A stretch of DNA of 64,000 nt from Streptomyces violaceusniger (GCA_005405945.1 BJHW01000001.1:8432001-8496000), one strand, 5' to 3'. Shown: positions 7,857 through 16,420, numbered from the stretch's first letter. Numbers and translations are program-made. The notes: generated by a model from the sequence alone, not told the origin.

Positions 7857-8894
7857 TCACTTCGCGGTGGTGCCACGCGGGCGCCGGGAGGCAATCCAGA
7901 CGGCGCCGAACGTGAGCGACGCGCCGAGGATGGTGAGGACAGAGGGGGACCGACCGCCCGAAGGGACGAGGAAGTCCAGGGCGATCGAACTGGCGAGCTG
8001 CCCCGCGATGGAGGCCATGCTCAGCAGCAGGACACCGATCCGGCGTACCAGGAACGCCGAGGAACCGATGAACACCACGCCGCACAGACCACCGAGGTAG
8101 ACCCACAAGCTGGTGGGCAGCGGGTGCCCCGCGGTCCCCTGGACGAGTGTTTTCACCCCCCAGGCCGCGACGAGGAACACCGCACCGACAAGGAAGTTGA
8201 GCCAGGTCGCCGCGAGCGGCGAGCCCGACGCGGCCGCCGTCGCTCCGTTCAGGGCCTGCTGCACACCGAGGAGGAAGCCGGCGGCGATGGCGGCGAGGGC
8301 CGGCAGGATGATCGTGGCCGGCGCGAGGGTGTCGGCGAAACGGGGCAGGGCGGACACGACCGCGGCCACCAGGATGACGGCCGCTCCCGTGAGCCGAGCG
8401 GCGCCCGGGCGCCGCCGCGGGCCGCCGCCGATACCCCGGCTGTCCACGACCAGACCGCCGAAGGTCTGACCGGCGATGGCCGACACGGTGAACACGGCGA
8501 TTCCAGTGACCAGCGCTGCGGTGGACTGGACCAGGGCGAACGTGCCGCCGAGCACACCGGCCAGCAAGTACCGGCGGGGGAGCCGACCGTCCCGTGAAGC
8601 GCCGGCCAGGCTGCGCAGCGCGCCGCGCATCCCGGGAGAGAAGAGCGCGAGGAGGGACAACAGGACGAGTCCGCCCGAGAAACTGATCGCCGCCGCGGCG
8701 ATGCCGTCGTCGAGGCGATGACTCAGCTCGCCGTTCAGACGGGCCTGTACCGGTACCACCATGCCGGCTGCGATGGCTGCCACGACGGCCGGCGGGCCGC
8801 CGCGAGGCACGGATGGGCGGGACCGTTCCGCCGACTGGGGACCGGGCCCAGCGGGACGGTGGGCTGACCCGGGTGGTGCGGTGGGAGTGCTCAT
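7857..8894 (-). CDS. DMT superfamily transporter, YdcZ/DUF606 duplicated type
   Basis: The 345-residue integral membrane protein has about ten hydrophobic helices in two homologous halves. The start of the first half resembles VPVQARLNGELSHRLDD and that of the second LLGVQQALNGATAAASGSP, the signature of the DUF606 fold. It begins with a 35-residue Pro-rich cytosolic tail. ATG 8892-8894 follows AAGGAA. It lies 100 bp before the amidohydrolase and probably shares its transcript. The family is mostly uncharacterised; export of a small metabolite is the usual guess. Confidence 0.82.
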   Translation of the reverse strand: MSTPTAPPGSAHRPAGPGPQSAERSRPSVPRGGPPAVVAAIAAGMVVPVQARLNGELSHRLDDGIAAAAISFSGGLVLLSLLALFSPGMRGALRSLAGASRDGRLPRRYLLAGVLGGTFALVQSTAALVTGIAVFTVSAIAGQTFGGLVVDSRGIGGGPRRRPGAARLTGAAVILVAAVVSALPRFADTLAPATIILPALAAIAAGFLLGVQQALNGATAAASGSPLAATWLNFLVGAVFLVAAWGVKTLVQGTAGHPLPTSLWVYLGGLCGVVFIGSSAFLVRRIGVLLLSMASIAGQLASSIALDFLVPSGGRSPSVLTILGASLTFGAVWIASRRPRGTTAK

Positions 8895-8962
8895 GTCGAC
8901 GTTCCTTCAAGAAGGGGTGCGGCCGGACAGAGCCCGGTCGACCCGGCCGCTGCTGGCCGGGC

Positions 8963-8985
8963 GGGCCCCGCCCGCGGCGGGGCCC
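8963..8985 (-). terminator. GC hairpin after the epimerase gene
   Basis: A perfect 10-bp stem (gggccccgcc / ggcggggccc) with a 3-nt loop lies between the epimerase stop and the DMT transporter start. There is no U-run, as is usual in actinobacteria. It would separate the two minus-strand transcripts. Confidence 0.6.
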
Positions 8986-9001
8986 GGGGCGCGGGCCTCT
9001 C

Positions 9002-9879
9002 TCAGAAGTCCGTACGCGCGATGTCGTCGAGGACCGACGGCCCCGTGGGGGACCAGCCCAGGACACGCCGTGCCCTGTCGCCCGAAGCCTGCTGGTCAAG
9101 GAGAAGGGCCTCGCCGAGCAGGCCGAGCCGGTCGAGCGTCTGCACGACGGGTTCGGGCTCGACGCGTCCGGCCAGGCCGACAGAGCGGCTCACCGCTTCG
9201 GTGATCTGCCGTACGGTCGGGTTCGCGCCGCCGGCGCCGATGAAGTACGAACCGGCCGGGCCTTCTCCAGCGCGAGCACGTAAAGCTCGGCCAGGTCGTC
9301 CACGTGCACGGTGCTCCAGTGCTGGTCACCGGGACCGATCATGGTGAGCGCCGGGGTGTTTCCGGCGGTTCGAGGACCGGCGGCGACGAGGTTCAGCAGA
9401 CCGCCGCCGTGGCCGTACACCACCGCCGGTGCGATGACCGAGGTCCGGACGCTCCGCGCGTCGCGCACGAGCTTGGCGAGCGGCACCCGCCAGGCGGTCA
9501 GCCGCGGGGCGTTCATGCCGGACGACTCGGTGATCGCCGAACCGCTGCCGTGCAACCAGACGCCGGTGGTGTGCACGAACGGCCGGTCCGTGTCCCGCAG
9601 CGCGCGCAGGAAGCTGGTGACGGCCACCTCGTCGACGGTCGCGCTGGTCTCGTCGCCCGGCGACGCCACGTGGATCACGCCGTCGCTCGCACCTGCGAGT
9701 TCCTCCAGGGCGTCGCCGTCCGCCAGGTCGGCGACCGCGGGCTCGGCGCCCTTGGCCCGCACCAGCTCGGACTTCTCGGCGGAGCGGACCACGGCGGTGA
9801 CCCGGTGGCCGCCGGAGATGAGTCGATCGAGCACCGCGGCTCCGATGTAGCCGGTGCCGCCGGTGAGCAGAACGCGCAT
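9002..9879 (-). CDS. NAD-dependent epimerase/dehydratase, extended SDR (frameshifted as sequenced)
   Basis: An NAD(P)-binding Rossmann protein of about 292 residues when repaired. MRVLLTGGTGYIGAAVLDRL holds the GxxGxxG cofactor loop. The central part has HTTGVWLHGSG and APAVVYGHGG, where the usual YxxxK tyrosine is replaced by an atypical arrangement. Near 9258 the frame shifts: adding one G gives RPGSYFIGAGG and continues to LGLLGEALLLDQQ and a normal tail. ATG 9877-9879 is chosen because AGAGG lies 6 nt upstream; ATG 9885 touches that site. It is transcribed away from a LysR gene, the usual arrangement for a regulator and its target. Confidence 0.8.
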
Positions 9880-10009
9880 GGTCATCCTCTTTCGCTGACG
9901 TTTCCTGGTCGGGGCGTTGGCCCGCACGACAACAGTCGCCCTGCCCGGCTATCGTGTCCAACGAATGTTTCCGAATGCTCAATCGGATATGCCGATGAAT
10001 GAGGTGGGT

Positions 10010-10909
10010 GTGGACCAGAAGCGGCTGGAGTACTTCATCGCCGTCGCCGAGGAGCTGAACTTCACGCGGGCGGCCCAGCGCCTGCACGTCACTCAGTCCA
10101 CCCTCTCGGCCGGCATCAAGGCCCTGGAGCACGAACTCCGGACCGAACTGCTCCTCCGCTCCACGCGGTCGGTCAGACTGACGGAGGCCGGCGCGGTGTT
10201 CCTCCCCGAGGCGCGGACCGCGATCGAGGTACTCGACCGGGCCAGGGCGGCAGTGGAGCCGCTCTCCACGGGGCTGCGCGGCAGCCTCACCGTGGGCGTC
10301 CTCAGCGGGCTGACGGTGATCGACGTACCCGCGCTGGCCGGTGCATTCCACCGGCATCATCCCGAGGTCCGATTGCGTACCGAGACCTCCCAGCGGGGCA
10401 CCGCCGGGCTGATCGAGCGGATCAAGGAGAGCCACGTCGACGTGGCCTTCGTGGGAGCCGACATCAAGGACGAACACCTCAGATCGAGGGCTATCAAGAG
10501 GTACGAGGTCCAGCTGCTGGTCCCCGCCGATCACCCACTGGCCCGCCGGAAGAGCGTGCGGCTCAGCGACGTCGCCGGGGAATCCTTCGTCGACATGCCC
10601 GCCGGTTTCGGGCAACGCCAGGTCGTGGACGATGCGTTCACGAAGGAGGAGCTGTCCCGGCGGGTCCTCATCGAGGTCTCGGACATCACCACGATCGCGG
10701 ACTACGTGGCGAACGGCCTGGGCGTGGCGCTGCTGCCCCCGGACTTCGCCGCGGCGGTCGGGGACGCTGTTCGTACCGTCCCCCTCGCGGACGCCCGACT
10801 GTCCTGGACGCTCAGTGTGGTCGCCTCCGCGACGCGTCCGCCGACGCGGGCGCTGCATGCCTTCCTCGACCTGATCCCGCACCACATCCGGCGTGACCGG
10901 GTGTTCTGA
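10010..10909 (+). CDS. LysR-family transcriptional regulator
   Basis: A 299-residue regulator with an N-terminal winged helix-turn-helix (LEYFIAVAEELNFTRAAQ, VTQSTLSAGIKALE) and a periplasmic-binding-like effector domain (SLTVGVLSGLTVIDVPAL, then ADHPLARRKSVRLSD and ANGLGVALLPPDF). GTG 10010 is preferred because GAGG at 10001-10004 is 5 nt upstream. In-frame ATGs at 9989 and 9995 would add 5-7 residues but have no good ribosome site. It is divergent from the epimerase gene, with 130 bp between. Probable target: the epimerase and possibly the transporter and amidohydrolase behind it. Confidence 0.88.
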   Translation: MDQKRLEYFIAVAEELNFTRAAQRLHVTQSTLSAGIKALEHELRTELLLRSTRSVRLTEAGAVFLPEARTAIEVLDRARAAVEPLSTGLRGSLTVGVLSGLTVIDVPALAGAFHRHHPEVRLRTETSQRGTAGLIERIKESHVDVAFVGADIKDEHLRSRAIKRYEVQLLVPADHPLARRKSVRLSDVAGESFVDMPAGFGQRQVVDDAFTKEELSRRVLIEVSDITTIADYVANGLGVALLPPDFAAAVGDAVRTVPLADARLSWTLSVVASATRPPTRALHAFLDLIPHHIRRDRVF

Positions 10910-10950
10910 ACGGACCTTCCCGGCCCCACGTGGACGGGGAGGGCCACCGC

Positions 10951-11148
10951 CTACTTCGCGCCCGCCACGTAGAAGAGGAAGAAGAGGAAAGCGGCGATGA
11001 AGTGGACGCCCACGAGGTAGATGAAGACCCGCACCGTGAACGTCATCGGCGCCCGGTCCTCCTCGTTCGGCCCGGTCCGGGCCCGCGTCGCGGGGTTCAC
11101 CGGGGCATCGGTCGCATCGGTCGCACTCACGTCGTTCGCGTCCTTCAT
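10951..11148 (-). CDS. Small single-span membrane protein, DUF6126-like
   Basis: A 65-residue protein with a polar, Asp/Thr-rich N-terminal half and one C-terminal helix, VRVFIYLVGVHFIAAFLFFL, ending YVAGAK. It resembles the short DUF6126 proteins seen beside XRE regulators in Streptomyces; the assignment is from memory of that family. Its ATG (11146-11148) overlaps the TGA of the XRE-cupin gene in an ATGA arrangement, so the two are translationally coupled. It might sense or relay a membrane signal to the regulator, but that is inference. Confidence 0.7.
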   Translation of the reverse strand: MKDANDVSATDATDAPVNPATRARTGPNEEDRAPMTFTVRVFIYLVGVHFIAAFLFFLFYVAGAK

Positions 11149-11821
11149 GGCGTACCGTGCCTTCCTCGGCTAGCGGCATCGCCGAGGCACAGATCGGCCG
11201 CGCCGCTCTGCAGCAGCGTGTGGACGAAGAGCAGATCCACGCCGCCGGGCGAGGTGGCGGCGATGCGGTGCGGGGTGAGGGAGTCGAAGTGGGCCGCGTC
11301 GCCCGCGGAGAGGGCGTGCACGGTCTCGCCGAGCGTCAGCCGTAGTCGGCCCCCCAGGACGTAGAGCCACTCCTCGCCGGGGTGGATCCGCACCAGGTCC
11401 TCCTGGGCGGCGGAGCGCTCCGGTACGTGCAGCCGCAGCGCCTGCATGGCCCGGCCGGAGCCGCCGGCCTGCCAGTAGGTCCAGCCGCCGGCCTCCTGCG
11501 CCTCCATGCGATCGGCCCGTACGACCGCGTCCCGCTCCGCGGGTGCCTCGCCCAGGAGGTCGGATACCGTGGTTCCGTACGTACGGGCCAGGGCCAGCAG
11601 CATCGGGAGCGAGGGCTGGCGGCGGCCCGTCTCCAGCCGGGACAGGTGCGCGGGGAGAGCCCGACGCGAAGGGCGGCTGCCTCGAGCGTCAGACCACTGC
11701 GTCGCCGCAGGTCACGCAGGCGGGGAGCGACGGTGGGCAGCTCGGCGGACGGTCTGTCGGAGTCACCGTCGGCCGGTCCGCCCGTGGGCCCCTCGGCGGG
11801 CCCGTGGGGGAGCGGGTTCAT
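11145..11821 (-). CDS. XRE-type HTH / cupin regulator (frameshifted as sequenced)
   Basis: A cytoplasmic repressor type with an N-terminal helix-turn-helix (LRDLRRRSGLTLEAAALRVGLSP) and a C-terminal cupin (HPGEEWLYVLGGRLRLTLG, LSAGDAAHFDSLTPHRI). As sequenced the frame changes within the helix-turn-helix near 11657. Restoring one C yields LSPAHLSRLETGRRQPSLP, the canonical recognition helix and turn. ATG 11819-11821 is chosen because a -10-like hexamer and an operator lie directly upstream. The downstream membrane-protein gene overlaps by 4 nt. Cupin-type XRE proteins often respond to small polar ligands; the ligand here is unknown. Confidence 0.85.
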
Positions 11822-11827
11822 GTCTCC

Positions 11828-11873
11828 GGTATAGCCAGCCTTGACCTCTGAGGCAAAAACTTTGCCTCAGAGG
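11828..11873 (-). promoter_or_regulatory. Promoter and operator of the XRE-cupin gene
   Basis: On the minus strand TTGCCT, 17 nt and TATACC form a promoter. TATACC ends 6 nt before the ATG, which predicts a leaderless transcript. A perfect 13-bp inverted repeat with a 3-nt centre (cctctgaggcaaa / tttgcctcagagg) spans 11845-11873 and overlaps the -35 region. This is a good position for autorepression by the XRE protein, and it may also affect the divergent RNase gene. Confidence 0.7.
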
Positions 11874-11944
11874 CAAAAGGCACTCTCGTTACCTCTTCTC
11901 ACGCTTCGCGCAGCTCTTGTGAACTCCGGGAGAACGGCGGTCAC

Positions 11945-12415
11945 TTGGCATTGACACGACAGCGTCTACGCGCGTCATGCTATGTATATGACAATCCCCC
12001 ACGGATCGCCCGCATCGGTGCCCTCGGCGCCCTCGTCTCGACGCTGCTCATCGGCGGTACGGCCACCGCGGCCACCGCCGTCGCCCCGGCGGCATCGCAG
12101 ACCGTTGCGTCGTCGCAGGTCATCGCCGCCGTTGGCGACATCTGCTACTCGGATCTGCCCTCCCAGGCCCATGACACCCTGGACTTGATCGAGAAGGGCG
12201 GACCCTTCCCGTTCCCGCAGGACGGCACCGTCTTCCAGAACCGTGAAGGCATCCTTCCGTCCCAGTCCTCCGGCTACTACCACGAGTACACCGTGATCAC
12301 CCCGGGCTCCGACGACCGTGGCGCCCGGCGCATCGTCACCGGCAAGCAGACGGACGAGGATTACTACACCGCGGACCACTACGCCTCGTTCGACCTGGTG
12401 GACCGCGGCTGCTGA
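11945..12415 (+). CDS. Secreted guanyl-specific ribonuclease, RNase Sa-like
   Basis: Extracellular endoribonuclease cleaving after guanosine. The mature part closely follows Streptomyces RNase Sa: GDICYSDLP, a pair of cysteines (DICYS and the C-terminal DRGC), PFPQDGTVFQNREG, YYHEYTVITPG with the catalytic Glu, GARRIVTG with the Arg, and TADHYASF with the His. A signal peptide (IGALGALVSTLLIGGTATA) precedes it. The open frame begins only at TTG 11945. A better reading starts at ATG 11982 or 11988 if the C5 run at 11996-12000 is really C6, giving MTIPPRIARIG. No barstar-type inhibitor gene is adjacent. A strong hairpin follows. Confidence 0.88.
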   Translation: MALTRQRLRASCYVYDNPPRIARIGALGALVSTLLIGGTATAATAVAPAASQTVASSQVIAAVGDICYSDLPSQAHDTLDLIEKGGPFPFPQDGTVFQNREGILPSQSSGYYHEYTVITPGSDDRGARRIVTGKQTDEDYYTADHYASFDLVDRGC

Positions 12416-12447
12416 CGCGGGCCCACCGAAGACCGCCACCCCCCGCA

Positions 12448-12485
12448 ACCGCGGCCGCTGCCCCCACCGGGGCAGCGGCCGCGGT
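12448..12485 (+). terminator. Strong hairpin terminator after the RNase gene
   Basis: A perfect 17-bp stem (accgcggccgctgcccc and its complement) with loop cacc starts 33 bp after the RNase stop. No T-run follows. Next to it, 12566-12630 contains two or three imperfect direct copies of cggccattgcccccgggaac of unknown meaning. Confidence 0.85.
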
Positions 12486-12677
12486 GCTGTGCCCGCCCGC
12501 CCTGCCGTGCCCCGCCCCGCCTCGCCCTGCCCTGGACCCCGTCCTCCGCACCCGCCGCCGTCCTGTATCGGCCACTGCCCCGGGAACTGTCGGCCATTGC
12601 CCCCGGGAACCCCGCGGGGGCCATTGTCGTTGCTTCCCGATACCGTCTCGGTAGCAGCGGACGTGCGGGGAGGCATG

Positions 12678-13643
12678 GTGGCGAAGGGTCCGGAAGTGGT
12701 CACGTGCGGGGAGGCGATGCTCCTCCTGCTCGCCGAGCCCGGGGTTCCGCTGGACCGGGCCGTGCATTTCCGCAGGTCGGTGGCGGGGGCCGAATCCAAT
12801 GTGGCCGTGGGCCTCGCCCGGCTCGGCCACGGTGTGCGCTGGCTCGGCCGGGTCGGCGCCGACCCCGCGGGGGAGGCGGTGCTCCGCGAGCTGCGCGCCG
12901 ACTGTGTGGACGTCGCCCACGCGATCGTGGACGACCACGCCCCCACCGGGCTGCTGATGCGGGACAGCCACGCGTACCGCGCCATCGATGTGCAGTACTA
13001 CCGCATGGGCTCGGCCGCCTCCCGGCTGACGCCCGAGCAGATACGCCCCGAAGCCCTCGAAGGCGCCCAACTGCTGCATCTGTCGGGGATCACGCCGATG
13101 CTCTCGCCGACCGCGGCGGCCGCGAGCCGCCGCCTGGTGGAGCTGGCCCGTGAGGCCGGGGCCAAGGTGTCCTTCGATCCGAACGTACGGCACAAGCTGG
13201 GCGGCGCGGCGCAGTGGGCCCAGACGGCGGGCCCGTTGCTGCGCGACGCCGACATCGTCCTCGCGGGGGAGGAGGAGTTGGAGCTGCTCACCGCCCAACC
13301 CGCCGACGAGGCCGCGCGGGAGCTGCTGCGCGGCGGGGCCGACGAGGTCGTGATCAAGCGCGCCGACCACTCCTCGACCGTCCTCACCACGGGCGGCGGC
13401 TGGGACCAGTCGCCCCACGCGGTGCCGGTCGTCGATCCGATAGGCGCCGGTGACGGGTTCGCGGCCGGCTATCTGTCGGCGCGGCTGCGCGGGTTGCACG
13501 AGGACCAGGCGCTCGCCGAGGCGGCGTGCGTGGCCGCCCTGGTCGTCCAGGCCGCCACCGATACGGACGGGTTGCCCACCGCCGCCGCGCGGGACCGGGC
13601 ACTCGCCGAGCTGTCCAAGGGCGGGGACGCGGTCTACCGCTGA
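12678..13643 (+). CDS. kdgK: PfkB-family sugar kinase, probable 2-dehydro-3-deoxygluconate kinase
   Basis: A ribokinase-fold enzyme of 321 residues, probably phosphorylating 2-keto-3-deoxygluconate to KDPG. The N-terminus has VVTCGEAMLLL. RRSVAGAESNVAVGLARLG gives the substrate-side glycine motif. VSFDPNVRHKL and VVDPIGAGDGFAAGYLSAR give the ATP/anion-hole signature, in which GAGD holds the catalytic Asp. GTG 12678 lies 5 nt from GGAG (12669-12672); ATG 12675 is an alternative three bases earlier. KDPG aldolase is 240 bp downstream on the same strand, which is the main argument for this substrate over fructose or ribose. Confidence 0.87.
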   Translation: MAKGPEVVTCGEAMLLLLAEPGVPLDRAVHFRRSVAGAESNVAVGLARLGHGVRWLGRVGADPAGEAVLRELRADCVDVAHAIVDDHAPTGLLMRDSHAYRAIDVQYYRMGSAASRLTPEQIRPEALEGAQLLHLSGITPMLSPTAAAASRRLVELAREAGAKVSFDPNVRHKLGGAAQWAQTAGPLLRDADIVLAGEEELELLTAQPADEAARELLRGGADEVVIKRADHSSTVLTTGGGWDQSPHAVPVVDPIGAGDGFAAGYLSARLRGLHEDQALAEAACVAALVVQAATDTDGLPTAAARDRALAELSKGGDAVYR

Positions 13644-13884
13644 GCCGACCGGCCGGGGCCGCGGACCGCCCGGAGAGCGCGGAGGCCGCGCCCCTCACAA
13701 CAACACAGAGCAGCACCGGTGAGTAAGACGGAGCAGCACCGGTAAGTCGGACAACCCCGATACCGATCCACCAAGCGCAGCACAGCACCGCGTATCGTCC
13801 ACCGCACACCGAAATCGCCGCATATCCCGGAGGCAATCCGGGGCGGCATCGCCAGCACCTGGGAGAGGAAAGGCGGCGACCGCC

Positions 13885-14538
13885 GTGTACCGCTGGGAGA
13901 TCACCCGGGCCGCGCTCGCGCAGCGCGTGCTCGCCATCGTCCGTAGCGACAGCTACGACCACGCGCACGCCACGGCGGACAGCCTGCTCTCCGCCGGTAT
14001 CACCAGCCTGGAGATCTCGCTGACCACACCCTTCGCCCTGGAGGCGGTCACCACACTGATCCGGGAGGTCGGCGATGACGCGGTGATCGGCGCGGGCACG
14101 GTGCTCGATGGCGCCTCGGCCCGGATGGCGGTGGACGCGGGCGCCCGCTTCCTCGTCTCGCCGAGCCTGGACCCCGAGGTCATCCGCACCGGCCACCGCT
14201 ACGGTCTGCCGGTCTTCCCCGGCGTGGCCACGCCCACCGAGGCGGTGCGCGCGATGGAGTTGGGCGCGGACGCCCTGAAGCTCTTCCCCGCCTCCGCCTA
14301 CGGGCCCAGATGGATCAGCGACGTACGGGCCGCGCTGCCGCAGGCCGCCGTGGTCCCCACCGGCGGGGTGACCCTGGCCGAGGCCCCGGACTGGATCGCG
14401 GCCGGGGCCGTCGCGTGCGGAATGGGCTCGGCGCTGTCCGAGGGCGACCGGGACACCGTGGGCAAGCGCGCCGCCGAACTGCTGGCCCGCCTCGCGGATG
14501 TGGCGCCCCCGCTGGTCCCGGCGCCCGAGCCGTACTGA
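13885..14538 (+). CDS. eda: 2-dehydro-3-deoxy-6-phosphogluconate aldolase
   Basis: A class I aldolase splitting KDPG to pyruvate and glyceraldehyde 3-phosphate. The 217-residue protein has the KDPG/KHG aldolase layout: VLAIVRSD, SLEISLTTP with the proton-shuttle Glu, AVIGAGTVLD, and GADALKLFPAS with the Schiff-base Lys. These are followed by VVPTGGVTLAEAPDWI. GTG 13885 is preceded by GGAAAGG about 11 nt away, which is long but the best available. The gap after the kinase contains a 20-bp imperfect direct repeat of gagcagcaccggt. With kdgK it forms a short sugar-acid (Entner-Doudoroff-type) route; the dehydratase that would feed it is not in the window. Confidence 0.9.
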   Translation: MYRWEITRAALAQRVLAIVRSDSYDHAHATADSLLSAGITSLEISLTTPFALEAVTTLIREVGDDAVIGAGTVLDGASARMAVDAGARFLVSPSLDPEVIRTGHRYGLPVFPGVATPTEAVRAMELGADALKLFPASAYGPRWISDVRAALPQAAVVPTGGVTLAEAPDWIAAGAVACGMGSALSEGDRDTVGKRAAELLARLADVAPPLVPAPEPY

Positions 14539-14625
14539 CGTCGGTACGCGACCCGCACTGACGTCGGTACGCGACCCGTACTGACGGCGGCACGCGACCC
14601 GTACTGACGGCGGCACGCGACGCGG
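14534..14625. repeat. 23-bp tandem repeat, four copies, starting within the eda stop
   Basis: Units begin at 14534, 14557, 14580 and 14603, each opening actgacg and containing acgcgac. The first unit holds the eda stop codon (TGA at 14536-14538), so the duplication copied the stop region three times more. The last two units share gcggcac where the first two have gtcggta, suggesting stepwise duplication. Confidence 0.9.
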
Positions 14626-14768
14626 GTCGTACGGACCGCCGCACGGCGTGCGCCCCGCGCATCCCATCCGGCGGTCAACGGCTTCCCGTGGGCCGGGACT
14701 TCTGCCACCCTGAGCGCGCTGTGATCACGCGGCTCGTAGCGGCCGCCCGCCCGCGCCCAGGAGGTGCC

Positions 14769-15614
14769 GTGAGACGTACCGTCACGCTGTCCGCCCTCGC
14801 CGCCGTGCTCGCCGCCACCGCCGCCGGTTCGGCGCTGGCCGTGGGCTCCACCGCGAATTCCGCGTCGAAACAAGCGCCTGCCGAGCACGCCCGGCAGCAG
14901 CGCGGCACCCTGCTCGACCGGGTGCCCGAGCGCGGGGTGCTGCGGGTGTGTACCACGGGCGACTACCGGCCCTTCAGCCATCGCGACCCCAAGTCCGGCG
15001 CCTACACCGGCATCGACATCAAGATGGCCGGGGACCTCGCCAAGAGCCTGGACGCCAAACCGACCTACGTGCCCACCACCTGGGCCACCCTCGTGGACGA
15101 CCTCGCCGCCGGACGCTGTGACGTGGGCATGGGCGGAGTGTCGGTGACCCTGGCCCGCGCCCGTAAGGCGTCCTTCAGCGAGCCGTACCTCACCGACGGC
15201 AAGACGCCGATCGTGCGCTGCGAGGACAAGGACAAGTACCGGACGCTGGAGGAGATCGACCAGCCCGGCGTACGGGTCGTGGTCAACCCGGGCGGCACCA
15301 ATGAGCAGTTCGCCCGAGCCCATGTCAAACAGGCCACCCTCACCGTCCATCCGGACAACACCACGATCTTCGACGAGATCATCGCGGGCCGCGCCGATGT
15401 GATGATGACGGACGCCAGCGAGACCCGCTATCAGTCCGCGATCCACCCCGAGCTGTGCGCGGTCCACCCCGACGAGCCGTTCTCCTTCTCCGAGAAGGCG
15501 TACGTACTGCCGCGCGGCGACGCCCAGTTCAAGGAGTACGTCGACCAGTGGGTCCATCTGGCCACCCACGACGGCACGTACCAGAAGTACGAGGACGAGT
15601 GGATGAAGCGGTGA
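14769..15614 (+). CDS. Secreted PheC-like protein (cyclohexadienyl dehydratase / solute-binding fold)
   Basis: A 281-residue exported protein with signal peptide VRRTVTLSALAAVLAATAAG and a periplasmic-binding fold. RGVLRVCTTGDYRPFSHRD, IDIKMAGDLAKSL, CDVGMGGVSVTLARARKAS, RVVVNPGGTNEQFAR and FDEIIAGRADVMMTDASET closely follow the PheC group of periplasmic cyclohexadienyl/arogenate dehydratases. The catalytic Glu region at the C-terminus (CAVHPDEPFSFSEKAY) is kept. GTG 14769 follows CAGGAGG with 4-nt spacing. No permease or ATPase is adjacent, which favours an enzyme or stand-alone sensor over a transporter part. The lipobox cysteine is absent. Confidence 0.8.
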   Translation: MRRTVTLSALAAVLAATAAGSALAVGSTANSASKQAPAEHARQQRGTLLDRVPERGVLRVCTTGDYRPFSHRDPKSGAYTGIDIKMAGDLAKSLDAKPTYVPTTWATLVDDLAAGRCDVGMGGVSVTLARARKASFSEPYLTDGKTPIVRCEDKDKYRTLEEIDQPGVRVVVNPGGTNEQFARAHVKQATLTVHPDNTTIFDEIIAGRADVMMTDASETRYQSAIHPELCAVHPDEPFSFSEKAYVLPRGDAQFKEYVDQWVHLATHDGTYQKYEDEWMKR

Positions 15615-15747
15615 CGGAGCGGTGACGCGGCGGCGGAGACGAGAGCGGCGGACACGAGAGCGACAGAGCGGCTGAAAATCTGGGCATCCCCGTACGACTC
15701 TCGCGTCCGTCGCCCTTCCACCCGGCCCGGAGCGGGAAGATGGCCCC

Positions 15748-16404
15748 ATGAGTCCCGCCCAGCCCGCGCGCCGCCGCTCGGACGCCATCGCCAACCGCGC
15801 CGCCCTCCTCGACGCGGCCGAGCGGGTCCTGCTCCGCGACGGGCCCGCCGTGCCGCTGGACGTGGTGGCGCGCGAGGCCGGGGTCGGCATCGCCACGCTC
15901 TACCGGAACTTCGCCGACCGCGAGGAGCTGTACGCGGCCGTCGTGCACCGCTCCTACGAACTCGTGGCCGCCCTCGCCCAGGAGGCCGAGGACAGCGCGG
16001 CACCGCCGCTGGACGCGTTGGCCGGTTTCCTGCACGGGCTGCTCGCCGAACGGCACCATCTCGCCCTGCCGCTGCTCGGTGCCCCGGGCCCGCTCTCGGC
16101 GAACGAGGCCGACCCCCTCGGTTCGCGGATCTCCCGGTCACTGGCCGCGGTCCTGAAGCGGGGTGTCGGCGACGGCTCGATCCGCCCCGACGCCACCGTC
16201 GCCGACCTCGTCGTCACCGGCGCGATGCTCGCCCACACCCAACTCCCGCCCGACGCCTGGGGGCGCGCCGCCCGCCGTATCGCCGCGCTCGTCCTGGAGG
16301 GCTTGCGCGCCCGCCCCGACACCGCCCCGCTGCCCGCCGGGCTCACCGGGGCCGAGCTGGACCGGGTCATGACCCGTGGCGCGGGCGAAACGGCGGCCTA
16401 TTAG
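15748..16404 (+). CDS. TetR-family transcriptional regulator
   Basis: A 218-residue repressor with an N-terminal DNA-binding domain: AAERVLLRDGPAVPLDVVAREA, then VGIATLYRNFADREELY as recognition helix. The C-terminal ligand-binding part is helical and resembles the SbtR-like group. It stands alone between the PheC-like gene and a HAAS gene, all on the same strand, so its target is uncertain. A pyramid of short repeats rich in gcggcggac precedes it (15610-15660). The stop TAG lies inside a 13-bp duplication. Confidence 0.87.
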   Translation: MSPAQPARRRSDAIANRAALLDAAERVLLRDGPAVPLDVVAREAGVGIATLYRNFADREELYAAVVHRSYELVAALAQEAEDSAAPPLDALAGFLHGLLAERHHLALPLLGAPGPLSANEADPLGSRISRSLAAVLKRGVGDGSIRPDATVADLVVTGAMLAHTQLPPDAWGRAARRIAALVLEGLRARPDTAPLPAGLTGAELDRVMTRGAGETAAY

Positions 16405-16420
16405 CCTGGCCTATTAGCCT
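16395..16420. repeat. 13-bp tandem duplication across the TetR stop codon
   Basis: Two perfect copies of ggcctattagcct at 16395-16407 and 16408-16420. The TAG at 16402-16404 is the gene's stop, and the second copy repeats it 13 bp on. Confidence 0.9.

Noticed and set aside
10910..10950. Possible terminator around ccacgtgg between LysR and the small membrane gene
   Set aside because: The stem is imperfect and short; not convincing.
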